Source: Zoroaster sp. YZ-2022
Lineage: Eukaryota; Echinodermata; Asteroidea; Forcipulatida; Zoroasteridae
NCBI GenBank assembly: GCA_029582265.1
Contig: CM055822.1
Span: forward strand, 3,283,057 to 3,347,056
Reading direction: 5' to 3'
Length of the DNA: 64,000 nucleotides
The notes beneath the pieces were generated by a model that ran no database searches, was not told the origin of the DNA, and saw only the letters and a list, made by a program, of their open reading frames with translations. A program made the translations under genes and the position numbers. Below are positions 1-12,609 of the stretch, piece after piece (the stretch's first letter is position 1; each line of letters opens with the position of its first letter).

Positions 1-1474
1 GTGGCCCAGGAGCTCCATTTACATATACTACTACCCTCGTACTTCTGGTACCTTTTTCAGACAAGTTGATCCACCATTAGTAATTGTAAATGGGGCTCCT
101 GGGCCACCTAATTGATTTTGATAAAAATAATTTTTTCAAAAAATAGATATTGCGGTTTTATGTTGTTGATGCCGGTCCTAGGCCAAGTACCTAAAAATGG
201 GCGTGGTCGATGATAAGATAAAAAAAAGAGGGGTGGGTGTGGTTGTGGTTGATGACGTCATGCTCTGAGGCGCATGACGTTATCATTTTTTTGATAACGT
301 CATGAGATGGTTTGCGGTTGTGGCGGCGTCATGTATAGGTGTAGGGGTAAGATTTGTATAGGGGTAAGATGGGCGTGGTAAAAAGTCATTTTTTATGAAA
401 AAAGTCTTTTTTATGAAAATAAAAATCGTTTTTATAAAAATAAAAATCATTTTTATGAAAAAATAGCTAGGTGGCCCAGGAGCCCCATTTACATGTACTA
501 CTACCCTCCTACTTCTGGTACCTTTTTCAGACAAGTTGATCCACCATTAGTAATTGTAAATGGGGCTCCTGGGCCACCTAATTGATTTTGATAAAAATAA
601 TTTTTTCAAAAAATAGATATTGCGGTTTTATGTTGTTGATGCCGGTCCTAGGCCAAGTACCTAAAAATGGGCGCGGTCGATGATAAGATAAAAAAAGAGG
701 GTGGTGGGTTGATGACGCCATGTTTGAGGCTTACATGACGTTATCATTTTTTTGATAACGTCATGAGATGGTTTGCGGTTGTGGCGGCGTCATGTATAGG
801 TATAGGGGTAAGATTTGTATAGGGGTAAGATGGGCGTGGTAAAAAGTCATTTTTAATGAAAAAAGTCATTTTTATGAAAATAAAAATCGTTTTTATAAAA
901 ATAAAAATCATTTTTATGAAAAAATAGCTAGGTGGCCCAGGAGCCCCATTTACATATACTACTACCCTCCTACTTCTGGTACCTTTTTCAGACAAGTTGA
1001 TCCACCATTAGTAATTGTAAATGGGGCTCCTGGGCCACCTAATTGATTTTGATAAAAATAATTTTTTCAAAAAATAGATATTGCGGTTTTATGTTGTTGA
1101 TGCCGGTCCTAGGCCAAGTACCTAAAAATGGGCGTGATCGATGATAAGATTTAAAAAAAAGGGGTGGGTGTGGTTGATGACGTCGTGCTCTGAGGCGCAT
1201 GACGTTATCATTTTTTTGATAACGTCATGAGATGGTTTGCGGTTGTGGCGGCGTCATGTATAGGTATAGGGGTAAGATTTGTATAGGGGTAAGATGGGCG
1301 TGGTAAAAAGTCATTTTTTATGAAAAAAGTCATTTTTATGAAAATAAAAATCGTTTTTATAAAAATAAAAATCATTTTTATGAAAAAATAGCTAGGTGGC
1401 CCAGGAGCCCCATTTACATATACTACTACCCTCCTACTTCTGGTACCTTTTTCAGACAAGTTGATCCACCATTT
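1..1474. repeat. ~465-bp tandem repeat, three copies plus a partial fourth
   Basis: Units begin at 1, 471, 932 and 1396 (spacing 470, 461, 464 bp) and are nearly identical. Each starts with GTGGCCCAGGAGCYCCATTT. About 65 bp later the inverse, AAATGGGGCTCCTGGGCCAC, follows, so every unit carries a pair of inverted arms of about 26 bp. Each unit also has a perfect 12-bp hairpin (ATGACGTTATCA / TGATAACGTCAT around six T; 274-303 in the first unit) and a TGACGTCA-like palindrome. The fourth copy stops at the sequence CCACCATT, after which the sequence changes. Short open frames inside (about 83 codons) only reflect the repetition. The array may continue to the left of the window. Confidence 0.93.
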
Positions 1475-1800
1475 GAAACCATTCGCTTTTGTGGTTTTGA
1501 ATGGTGAAATAACTGTGTACAGTATTGATTTCCCCAAATGGTTTTGAATGGTTGGTCAGCTAATACAAAACCTTGTTTGGATCTTTCCAAATGGTAGTAG
1601 TACAGCTAATACGAAACCTTGTTTGGATACTTCTAAGTGGTGAATCAATGGACCCGCTATGCATTTGAATGGATTTGAATGGTAGTAAAGCTTGCTACCA
1701 ACACTGTTCAAATGGTATCACCATGTGTGTACAAAACCAATGGGCATTTTGGTAAGTGGAAATTTTGAATGGTTTCAAATGGTCAAACAGTAGGATGGTT
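1475..1800. other. Non-coding stretch rich in GAATGGT-type words
   Basis: The words TTTGAATGGT and CAAATGGT recur many times at irregular spacing, on both strands. The same words recur near 17240-17400 and 37270-37300, so they look like debris of a dispersed repeat. No coding potential is seen. Confidence 0.5.
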
Positions 1801-1910
1801 AATATATAAATCTATATACATGTACAATGTACATATCATTTATATACAATCACGCACACGTACCAATACACACCTACATGTATCCTGTTCGTTAAGTGGA
1901 TACATAATAC

Positions 1911-1987
1911 GTGTGCACATTGGTAATATGCGCGCACATTGGTAATACGCGCACATTGGTAATACACGCACACATTGGTAATAAGCG
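1911..1987. repeat. Short tandem repeat, four units of 16-20 bp
   Basis: Four copies of a unit built on GCACATTGGTAATA with variable CG-rich ends lie head to tail. The flanks contain similar words (CTGTTCGTTAAG and CTGTTCGCTACT). 1988-2359 holds nothing I can identify. Confidence 0.8.
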
Positions 1988-2359
1988 TATTCTGTTCGCT
2001 ACTTCCGGTTACAAAGCTGTCATACCGTTGTGTGTAATTTAACCAGAATTCTTTGATTTTAACGTTCAAAAGAGATTCTTGAGGCAGAAATGGACTTTGT
2101 TAATAAGATTTCTTTACAATGAACACATATGTTAAATGCAAGTCCTAAGCTTTCTAATTTTTTGCGTAAATCCTTTTAAAGGAAAATGGTGGTCAGTGCA
2201 TTTCCAATGGGCTTCTGATGATCGTTGGATCCAGCACGTAGGAAGTGGGCTCATGTGAACATATCATCATTAATAAATGGTGGCTAATCACAGTGCCTAA
2301 TACACATCACATGACCACGCAGTCTAAGACAAATAAAGGAAAATGTTCAAGCACGTGCA

Positions 2360-5300
2360 CATAGTTTTACTAGACACATACATTTTACTAGACACATACA
2401 TTTTACTAGACACACATACGTTTTACTAGACACGTACGTTTTACTAGACACGTACGTTTTACTAGACATACGTTTTACTAGACACATACGTTTTACTAGA
2501 CACGTACGTTTTACTAGACACGTACGTTTTACTAGACACGTACGTTTTACTAGACACACATACGTTTTACTAGACACATACGTTTTACTAGACACATACG
2601 TTTTACTAGACACATACGTTTTACTAGACACATACGTTTTACTAGACACACATACGTTTTACTAGACACACATACGTTTTACTAGACACACATACGTTTT
2701 ACTAGACACATACGTTTTACTAGACACATACGTTTTACTAGACACATACGTTTTACTAGACACACATACGTTTTACTAGACATACATTTTACTAGACACA
2801 TACGTTTTACTAGACACATACGTTTTATTAGACACATACGTTTTACTAGACACGTACGTTTTACTAGACACATACGTTTTACTAGACACACATACGTTTT
2901 ACTAGACACATACGTTTTACTAGACACATACGTTTTACTAGACACATACGTTTTACTAGACACATACGTTTTACTAGACACACATACGTTTTACTAGACA
3001 CATACGTTTTACTAGACACATACGTTTTACTAGACACATACGCTTTTACTTAGACACATACGCTTTTACTAGACACACACGCTTTTACTAGACACATACG
3101 TTTTATTAGACACATACGTTTTACTAGACACATACGTTTTACTAGACACATACGTTTTACTAGACACACATACGTTTTACTAGACACATACGTTTTACTA
3201 GACACGTACGTTTTACTAGACACACATACATTTTACTAGACACACATACGTTTTACTAGACACATACGTTTTATTAGACATACGTTTTACTAGACACATA
3301 CGTTTTACTAGACACACATACGTTTTACTAGACACATACGTTTTACTAGACACGTACGTTTTACTAGACACGTACGTTTTACTAGACACGTACGTTTTAC
3401 GAGACACGTACGTTTTACGAGACACACATGTTTTACTAGACACGTACGTTTTACTAGACACGTACGTTTTACTAGACACGTACGTTTTACTAGACACGTA
3501 CGTTTTACTAGACACGTACGTTTTACTAGACACGTACGTTTTACTAGACACGTACGTTTTACTAGACACGTACGTTTTACTAGACACGTACGTTTTACTA
3601 GACACATACGTTTTACTAGACACATACGTTTTACTAGACACGACGCTTTACTAGACACACGCTTTACTAGACACATACGCTTTACTAGACACACATACGC
3701 TTTACTAGACACACACGCTTTACTAGACACCAACGCTTTACTAGACACTTACGCTTTACTAGACACGACGCTTTACCAGACACGACGCTTTACTAGACAC
3801 ACGCTTTACCAGACACGACGCTTTACCAGACACATACGCTTTTACCAGACACGACGCTTTACCAGACACGCACGCTTTACCAGACACGCACGCTTTACTA
3901 GACACGCACGCTTTACTAGACACGCACGCTTTACCAGACACGACGCTTTACCAGACACGACGCTTTACCAGACACGCACGCTTTACCAGACACGCACGCT
4001 TTACCAGACACGCACGCTTTACCAGACACGCACGCTTTACCAGACACGCACGCTTTACCAGACACGACGCTTTACCAGACACGCACGCTTTACCAGACAC
4101 GCACGCTTTACCAGACACGACGCTTTTACCAGACACGCACGCTTTACCAGACACGCACTTTTACCAGACACGCACGCTTTACCAGACACGCACGCTTTTA
4201 CCAGACACGCACGCTTTACGCAGACACGCACGCTTTTACCAGACATGCACGTTTTACCAGACACGCACGACGCTTTTACCAGACACGCACGCTTTACCAG
4301 ACACGCACGCTTTACCAGACACGCACGCTTTACCAGACACGCACGCTTTACCAGACACATGTTTTACCAGACACGCACGCTTTACCAGACACGCACGCTT
4401 TTACCAGACATGCACGCTTTACCAGACACGACGCTTTACCAGACACGACGCTTTACCAGACACGCACGCTTTAACCAGACACGCACGCTTTACCAGACAC
4501 GCACGCTTTACCAGACACGCACGCTTTACCAGACACGACGCTTTTACCAGACACACATGCACACGCTTTACCAGACACGCACGTTTTACCAGACACGCAC
4601 GCTTTACCAGACACGCACGCTTTACCAGACACACGCTTTACCAGACACGCACGCTTTATTAGACACGCACGCTTTATTAGACACGCACGCTTTACCAGAC
4701 ATGCACGCTTTACCAGACACGACGCTTTACCAGACACGCACGCTTTACCAGACATACGCTTTACCAGACACACACGCTTTACCAGACACGACGCTTTAAT
4801 AGACACGCACGCTTTTACCAGACACGCACGCTTTTACGCAGACACGCACGCTTTACTAGACAGACACATGTTTTACCAGACACGCACGCTTTACCAGACA
4901 CGCACGCTTTACGAGACACGTGACGTTTTACGCAGACACGCACGCTACCAGACACGCACGCTTTACCAGACACATACGCTTTACCAGACACGCACGCTTT
5001 ACCAGACACGCACGCTTTACCAGACACGACGCTTTACAGACACGCACGCTTTACCAGACACGCACGTTTTACCAGACACGCACGCTTTTACCAGACACGC
5101 ACGCTTTTACCAGACACGCACGCTTTACCAGACACGCACGCTTTACCAGAAATGCACGCCTTACCAGAAACGACGCTTTACTTACGCAGACACACACGCT
5201 TTACCAGACACACACGCTTTACCAGACACACGCTTTACCAGACACGCACGCTTTACCAGACACGCACGCTTTACTAGCCACGACGCTTTATGCAGACACA

Positions 5301-7209
5301 CGTTTTACCAGACACGCACGCTTTACCAGACACACGCTTTACTAGACATACGCTTTACCAGACATACGCTTTACCAGACATGCACGCTTTACCAGACACG
5401 CACGCTTTACCAGACACGCACGCTTTACCAGACATGTACGCTTTACCAGACACGCACGCTTTACCAGACACGCACGCTTTACCAGACATACGCTTTACCA
5501 GACACATACGCTTTTACCAGACACGCACGCTTTAACAGATACGCACGCTTTACCAGACGCACGCTTTACCAGACACGCACGCTTTATTAGACACGCACGC
5601 TTTTACCAGACACATGTTTTACCAGACACGACGCTTTTACCGACACGACGCTTTACTTGCAGACACGACGCTTTACCAGACACGCACGCTTTACCAGACA
5701 CGCACGATGTTTTACCAGACACGACGCTTTACCAGACACGCACGCTTTACCAGACACGCACGCTTTACCAGACACGCACGCTTTTACGAGACACGACGCT
5801 TTACGGCAGACACGCACGCTTTACGAGACACACGTTTTACCAGACACGCACGCTTTACCAGACACGCACGCTTTACCAGACACGCACGCTTTTACCAGAC
5901 ACACGACGCTTTACTTAGCACACGCACGCTTTACGAGAGATCGCTTTTTACCAGACACGCACGCTTTACCAGACACGCACGCTTTTACCAGACACGCACG
6001 CTTTATTAGACACGCACGCTTTATTAGACACGCACGCTTTACCAGACATGCATCGCTTTACCAGACACGTACGTTTTCCTAGACACGTACGTTTTACTAG
6101 ACATACGTTTTACTAGACACATACGTTTTTACTAGACACGTACGTTTTAATAGACACGTACGTTTTACTAGACACGTACGTTTTACGAGACACGTACGTT
6201 TTACGAGACACATGTTTTACTAGACACGCACGCTTACCAGACACGCACGCTTTTACAGACACGCACGCTTTACTTTTGCGACACGACGCTTTACCAGACA
6301 CGCATGTTTTACCAGACACGCACGCTTTACCAGACACGCACGCTTTTAACAGACACCGCACGCTTTAATAGACACGTACGTTTTACTAGACACGTACGTT
6401 TTACGAGACACGTACGTTTTACGAGACACATGTTTTAATAGACACGACGCTTTACCAGACACGCACGCTTACGCAGACACGACGCTTTACTAGACACGTA
6501 CGTTTTACTAGACACGTACGTTTTACGAGACACGTACGTTTTACTTAGACACACATGTTTTACCAGACACGCACGCTTTACCAGACACACACACGTTTTA
6601 ATGCAGACACGACGCTTTACGCAGACACGACGCTTTACCAGACACGCACGCTTTACGCAGACACGACGCTTTACCAGACACACATAGACACACGTTTTAC
6701 CAGACACGCACGCTTTTACCAGACACGCACGCTTTACCAGACACGCACGCTTTACCAGACACACGCTTTACCAGACACACGCTTTACCAGACACACACGC
6801 TTTACCAGACACGCACGCTTTACCAGACACGCACGCTTTACCAGACACGCACGCTTTTACCAGACACGCACGCTTTACCAGACACGCACGCTTTACCAGA
6901 CACGCACGCTTTACCAGACACACGCTTTACCAGACACGCACGCTTTATTAGACACCACGCTTTACCAGACACACGTTTTACTAGACACGTACGTTTTACT
7001 AGACACGTACGTTTTACTAGACACGTACATTTTACTAGACACATACATTTTACTAGACACGTATGCTTTACTAGACACATACGTTTTACTAGACACACTT
7101 ATACGTTTTACTAGACACATACGTTTTACTAGACACATACGTTTTACTAGACACATACGTTTTACTAGACACATACGTTTTACTAGACACATACGTTTTA
7201 CTAGACACA
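2360..7209. repeat. Large minisatellite, ~18-bp unit, roughly 270 copies
   Basis: The stretch is almost pure tandem repeat. Two main unit types occur: TTTACTAGACACATACGT (with an ACGTACGT variant) and TTTACCAGACACGCACGC, with 15-22-bp length variants. The first type fills 2360 to about 3630 and 6970-7209. The second dominates about 3770-6050 and 6570-6970. 6060-6560 is a patchwork of both. Because 18 bp is six codons and units lack stops in several frames, long low-complexity frames appear on both strands; these are not genes. There are no unique spacers, so this is not a CRISPR array. The copy number is my estimate from length divided by unit size. Confidence 0.97.
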
Positions 7210-8285
7210 ATACATAGTTTTTACACACAACATACACAAAACGTAACACGCTTTCCATCAATGAAAACAAGCAGGCGATCGTATATATATATGTAAAAAA
7301 ATAATAATATTTTGGTTTGAAATGTTGTCATTGTAGAGAAAAAAGGAATTATTATATCAAAATTACGTAACAGTTTTTTTGACGTTTTCTCAAAAATGTT
7401 ACCTGTAGTGTGCAACTGTGAAACTTTCACAATAAAATATTTCTGTCTTGTTTTTTAAAAAGTAAAAGTAATGAAACAATTTCAACAATTCTGTCCCAAA
7501 ACAGAAATTCCACGCTAGTATGAATACGAACAAATCTGAAATAAGTCAAATCTCTCAAAGATTGGTTTTATGCTTACGTATGGATGCATTCATTTTACAA
7601 AAGTGTATATAAATTGAGAAATATTTGTTTATTCCTTCTTTCCAGACCCTGTTTTTGCAAAAAAAAATCGGAACGCTAGACTGGTGAGAACCAATCGTCT
7701 AAGACTGCTGCTGAAGGTGAATGAGTTCTGAAAGCATCCTGGTAAAAATAGAACACAGCATGACAGAGGTAAATATTCTGGCATAGACGAATTTGCTCAT
7801 CATTTAACCAAATGTCACCGTTACTGTGGTATAATCTTAATAATGAATGAAGCGTTAATTTTGTCTACACAGTCCAGTGCTTCTTTGACCAAAAATATGC
7901 TGTGAAAGCAATTAAGAAATGCCTATCTTACGGCATATTAAAGTGTGGATGGGACGTCTGGGTGATGGGGTAACACTGTCGTTGTGGCATACGGTGCTCG
8001 GTGGATTATTCTATAGAAGACAAGGAAGTAAACAATCATTCATCAAGACATCTTTCTATTTTGGGGGTGGGGGGAGGGAGGGCTGTTCAATTTGTAGACT
8101 GAAATGATAAAAATTGACAAGGTTTGTGGTGAAACCATGTGAATTATTTGTTTCATAACCATCTCTTATCAAAGTGAATTTACTCATATCTACCTATTGT
8201 TAAAATGAGCTTTGTTTATAAGCACCCAGTTCTTAACAGCACTTCTATAAAAATGACAATTTGATTGAAATAGACTTTTTCCTCG
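7210..8285. other. Non-coding AT-rich stretch
   Basis: No supported gene. Words such as ATTCCACGCTAGTATGAATA near 7510 recur in altered form near 10860 and 14740, so parts are old dispersed repeats. A 62-codon open frame at 7919-8107 has no recognisable features. Confidence 0.5.
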
Positions 8286-8558
8286 TTAACGCTAACCATT
8301 CTAAATCCTTCAAAATCAACCGGAGGATTCGAATGATTTTGTAGGATTGAGGTAGGATTTGAAATTCCTACCAACAATCAATGATGTATATCAGTTGATT
8401 TTAAAGGATTGGAAATAGTAGGGATCCTGCATAAAATCATATCGGTTGATTTTTGAAGGATTAATTTTAAGGTAGCAGGGATCCTCCATAAACTCATATC
8501 GGTTGATTTTGAAGGATTGAGGCCGTTACCAGCGATGAGTATGGGGGGTTAGGGTTAA
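8286..8558. mobile_element. TTAA-bounded inverted-repeat element, family F5
   Basis: The element starts TTAACGCTAACC and ends GGTTAGGGTTAA, inverse ends bounded by TTAA. The sub-terminal parts also match in inverse orientation (ATCCTTCAAAATCAACC near the left end and its complement near the right). Inside, a block around ATATCGGTTGATTTTGAAGG is repeated about three times. TTAA at both ends is the target preference known for piggyBac-type transposons; assignment to that superfamily is inference. It has no coding sequence, so it is non-autonomous. Confidence 0.7.
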
Positions 8559-8686
8559 TGCAAATGGAACATAGTGTACATGTACATGTAGCTCCATTGT
8601 TAAGGTTTGAGGGTTTCAAGCCATTGCCAAATAATTACAAATTATAATTTGGAGGAAGGGGTTGTACAGGTCTCAGAATGCCCACA

Positions 8687-9041
8687 CTAATAATAATAAT
8701 AATAATAACAACAATGTGTGGACTTATATAGCGCACGTATCCACCAACTGAGTGGTGCTCAAGGCGCATATTATTACCCCTGCTCATAAGGCTCATAAGG
8801 CTCATAAATCATTCCTGAAACCATCTCAGCTCCCTGGGGAGTATACAGCTCAATTGCTGCCATTACAGCGCATATAGGGCTAATCAACCAACTCTGCCCT
8901 CACAGGTACCCATTTAACCCCTGGGTGGAGAGAAGCAATTATGGTTAAGTGTCTTGCTCAAGGACACAAGTGTCACGGCCGGGATTCGAACCCACATTCT
9001 GCTGTTAACACCAGAACTTGAGTCGGCCACGACACTCCACT
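8687..9041 (-). mobile_element. tRNA-derived SINE, copy 1
   Basis: Read on the minus strand, it begins with a tRNA-like head (GTCGTGGCC, then the B-box GGGTTCGAATCCCGGCCGTG). A body with CTTGAGCAAGACACTTAACC follows, and it ends in GCGCTATATAAGTCCACAC and an ATT-type tail. Compared with the copies at 19486 and 44577, this one lacks about 17 bp covering the D-arm and part of the anticodon arm. It also has an extra ATAAGGCTC unit. Both changes suggest it is a decayed copy. Confidence 0.9.
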
Positions 9042-9130
9042 ATGACCCTTTAATTTTTTTTTTTTAAATCTAAGAAAAAGTTCTAAATACTGTGCATACA
9101 TATCGACTGCGTCAATTACAAATCTGACCA

Positions 9131-9324
9131 GAGGGCAGTTTCATAGAGCTGCTAAGCAGAAAAAAAAGCTTACAAGAAATATTTGCTTAGCAGATTTGGT
9201 TGGTTACCAGCCAAACTTCCACACAAAATGTGTGTATTTTGGCCGGTAGTCTGTTTTATATCGCTTAGCAAAAATATTTGCTAAGCAAAATTCTCTGCTT
9301 AGCAGCTCCATGAAATTGGTCTCT
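9131..9324. mobile_element. Foldback MITE, family F8
   Basis: Two 30-bp arms (9131-9160 and 9295-9324) are inverse complements with four mismatches, built on TTTCATAGAGCTGCTAAGC. Inside, further inverse words (TTGCTTAGCAG and relatives) extend the fold. Relatives lie at 23889, at 26279 and, more decayed, near 40790. There is no coding sequence. Confidence 0.75.
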
Positions 9325-10437
9325 GAATATTTCATTTTCTTCCCAAGAAATCCAATATTATAGTGTAAGCTGTCTAGCATTACAAATTTGCAATATTCGT
9401 TGGTTGATTTTTTTTTCTTTCTAAAAGTGTGCTGCTTTCCTTTCATATGGTTGCCCACAGCAACCCTTACATGCACATTTTGCACACTGCCATGCCTATT
9501 TTCGGTCAACTAGTTTGACAATTGCCAAAGAAGAAAACACCTTACAATTTCAGCAGTACATGTTTTATGCTTGCTTGTGAATCCATACAAATTTGCACAG
9601 TGGACTGTAATTTTGCTGCTCTACATCATGTAGATGAAAAAGTGAACAATCCTTAAAATTTGTGGAGACGATGAATTATTCTGTGAAACAAATTTATGGT
9701 TTTGCGCATGAATTACAGAACTGATCAACCGTATAGTATGCTTTAGTGGGTGTGCCGTTGCATTTCTGAATGTGTGTATGTACTCATACACCCAAAACCT
9801 ATAATCGTCCCCACTAAGCGGTGAAAACAAGGGCGTTATACCAAACATATGTAATAATAATAATAATAATAATAATGTAATGCGCCGGTATCCGTCAAAA
9901 GAGATGTTCATGGCGCAGTCATACATCAGTGTAAACAAGAAAACAAAAAAACAATATAAAATTAAAAGGAACAATGGTTGTAAAAAAAAAGGCCGACTGG
10001 CCCTGGTCAGAATATGCAAGGCAAAGATGTAGTAATACATGTACACGTTAGTAGTAAGTCAAGTGTTTGTACAGGACATGTATGTTTTTTTTGTTTTTTT
10101 GTTTTTGGTTTGTTTGGGGTTTTTTTTGGAGGGGGGGTGGGGGGGCTTCTTCTGGCAAAATAAAATCCCCCTATTGTGTATACATGTAGGTGTATGTACT
10201 GCACTTTGGACCTGTATACACGTAGCTTTCTAATAATTTTTTATTTTTTTAACAGCAACAGAAAGTTTTTCACAGACTTGCACACCTACGTTGTGTTTAC
10301 TTGTACACAATGTATACAACTTTGTTTAACCAGTGAATTAGTTTCTCGTATACCCAATTGAGTGATCCACCGACCAATATTCACAAATTTGTACACAATA
10401 TTACATACATACGTTTGGTTGCTCAACCCGGATGCTG
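9325..10437. other. Non-coding stretch with a TAA microsatellite
   Basis: (TAA)n at about 9850-9876 is followed by GTAATGCGCCGGTATCCGTC, which resembles SINE or LINE tails elsewhere in the window. An open frame of about 141 codons on the minus strand here is leucine and phenylalanine rich only because of homopolymers and is not supported. G- and T-runs lie at 10083-10147. Confidence 0.45.
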
Positions 10438-10761
10438 TTAACCCTCCTACTGTTGCTGCACTTTAGTGGCAAGTAGCTACAGAGGTCAAAACCAGTCAAC
10501 TGCCTGTTTTGACTGTTGACCCAAATGTGCACACAGGGGCATTTTTGACTGGATTTTATTGTCATTTTGACCACCATGAACAATACCAGACAATGCTTTT
10601 ACTCAGTCAAACACGGTCGACTCATTTTGACCTGTATATGTACTTGCTACACGATAAGGTTTGACAGTGTTTGACTTTTAAGTGCACTACATGTAGATAT
10701 ACCTTGGCAAGTATATTAACATTTTGACTGTTTTTGACCATTGCAATCATAGGAGGGTTAA
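10438..10761. mobile_element. TTAA-bounded inverted-repeat element, family F4
   Basis: The ends are TTAACCCTCCTA and TAGGAGGGTTAA, perfect inverse complements including the TTAA. The interior carries one copy of the module GTCAACTGCCTGTTTTGAC and several TTTTGAC words. The same family is found at 21420-21797 and at 34427-34969, where that module is amplified. piggyBac-like by its TTAA boundary (inference). Confidence 0.8.
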
Positions 10762-11460
10762 TACTTCATAAGAATAGATGTACATGTATAGAGTGGACAC
10801 GTGTAAATATAAAACTACTACAAATTTTGCAAATCAATTGTCCTCTGGATACATAAATTCCACGTTGGAGTGAATATGAACGTATTTTCACCATTTAAAT
10901 AAGCTGAAACTTTCACAGACTTGTTTTGAGATACAAAATTTATACATCTCTTAATTTTTGACAGTATGGATGCACAGACATTTTAGCAAACGAGTATACT
11001 GGCTTTAAACAAGACCCCTCGTGTTTTCGTGTGTAAATTCATTTTTGGAAATAAAATGCCACGTACGTTTAACATGAACATGTACACATTAGTTTATATA
11101 TTTGTATAGCAAAATTTGTTTAGCAAAAATATTTTAACGTGACGTACATGTACATGTAGCATACAGAGAAGAGTCGCGCCATGCTATTTACCAACGCATC
11201 GTATCTGAGACACAATTTCCCCTTTGTGGGCCCCACATCCTGCATACAGTGCCACAGCAGATGGGAGTCATCCCACAGAGAAAAGGGTTCAAAGGTCAAC
11301 CGTTAAAGAGTGGCTATTCGTCGGCACTGAAGACGGAGCTTTATGTACGCTGAATATAAGACTACATACATATACGTTGTTGTCGGCCCACATGAAATGC
11401 ATCGGTGTTGAAAATGTTTGTGCATGGGCAAAACATGAGAAACAAAATTACATTTCCTTG
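10762..11460. other. Non-coding stretch
   Basis: Contains an old dispersed repeat around 10855-11050 (CTGAAACTTTCACAGACTTG) shared with 7510, 14740 and 34380. A 95-codon frame at 11224-11511 runs into the duplicated repeat that follows and shows no domain; I do not call it a gene. Confidence 0.4.
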
Positions 11461-12125
11461 GGTAGGGCTGGAACGTGTCGTATAAAATTGAACACATTTG
11501 TCCAACGTTAACGTGTACGGTGTACAGTATAGTATATTCTGTGACTATCATAGAATATTATTACAAAATGTATGGAGCAAGTTTAAGTATTTTTTCTCAT
11601 TTCCTTCATGATAGGGAAATCTTAAGTACAAACGGTACATTGTAGTCACTTTGGCAGCCACAGTTTCCGTGTGGAAACTGGAACTGGTAGGGCTGAAACG
11701 TGTGATATAAGATTAAACACATACATGTACGTACATGTATGTATAACGTTAAGGTGTACTGTTTCCAATAATGTATTCTGTGACTGTATCATATGATAAC
11801 AAAATGTACGGAGCTAGTTGAAGTATTTGAGCTCATTATTATTATTATTATTATTAATCATTTCTGGTAATGAAACCAAGGGATGCCTCAGAAAAGCGCA
11901 CTTAAGCACTGTAAGCTCAAAAGCCTGAGGAAACCTGTAAACAAGGGCGCTTGCAATGTGAACCAGAAACACCGGGGTAAACCCCTTACACTTCCACGAT
12001 AAGTGTTCTGGGTTCTTTTACGTGCATTACTTCATCCATGCTTCATCACAGGGAAATTTAAAAAACATACATGTACAGTACAGTACATTATAGTCGCTAT
12101 GGTAGCCACAGTTTTAAGTAAAGGT
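11461..12125. repeat. Tandem duplication (~230 bp), second copy split by an insertion
   Basis: 11461-11675 and about 11690-12117 share the ordered blocks GGTAGGGCTG-AACGTGT, ATTCTGTGACT, TTAAGTATTT or TTGAAGTATTT, CACAGGGAAAT-like and GCCACAGTTT. In the second copy about 185 bp (11836-12020) interrupt the block after GAGCTCATT. Confidence 0.65.
11836..12020. mobile_element. SINE-like insertion with ATT tail
   Basis: It starts with (ATT)n, then TTTCTGGTAATGAAACCAA, and includes AAGCCTGAGGAAACC and CACCGGGGTAAACCCC. The same TCTGGTAATGAAACCAA word follows an ATT-rich stretch at 17600-17630. It interrupts the second copy of a local duplication, which supports insertion. The class is not certain. 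Confidence 0.5.
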
Positions 12126-12267
12126 TGCATAAATTGTGGTCAGTGTTCAAAGTTCAAAACTGTCTACCACTCCCATTGTACTAATTTTAAAGATGCACTG
12201 AAACTGTGTGTGCTCTACCTGTATAGATGTGAACTCGCTAAGAATTCCGTTTTGACAGAAAATCTGA

Positions 12268-12609
12268 TTTTTTTTCCCCCCACCATTTTTCAAACACAAC
12301 AAAGATTCCTTGGGAAGTGAGAGCAGTTCAGGCGGAATAATTTTCAAACTCAGTGATTTTTTTCCCCCACCATTTTTCAAACACTACAAAGATTCCTTGG
12401 GAAGTGAGAGCAGTTCAGGCGGAATAATTTTCAAACTCAGTGATTTTTTTCCCCCACCATTTTTCAAACACTACAAAGATTCCTTGGGAAGTGAGAGCAG
12501 TTCAGGGGGAATAATTTTCAAACTCAGTGATTTTTTCCCCAACCATTTTTCAAACACTACAAAGATTCCTTGGGAAGTGAGAGCAGTTCAGGCAGAATAA
12601 TTTTCAAGG
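12268..12609. repeat. 87-bp tandem repeat, four copies
   Basis: The word GATTCCTTGGGAAGTGAGAG starts at 12304, 12391, 12478 and 12564 (period 87, 87, 86). As 87 is a multiple of three, a short frame stays open through it, with no sign of a gene. The unit contains CAGGCGGAATAATTTTCAA. This resembles the internal CAGACGGAATAATTTCTCA-type word of family F3, and an F3 3' half follows directly (12610-12710). The array seems to have grown inside such an element. Confidence 0.85.

Noticed and set aside
2360..7209. CRISPR-like array
   Set aside because: Repeats are contiguous with no unique spacers, and the genome is animal. The same applies to 18273-18760 and 34471-34758.
2347..7270. Many 60-240-codon frames made of CLVKRM or YQTRTL units
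   Set aside because: They are translations of the 18-bp minisatellite in different frames.
9621..10046. 141-codon minus-strand frame
   Set aside because: Composed of homopolymer-driven F/L/Y runs over microsatellite and SINE-tail sequence.
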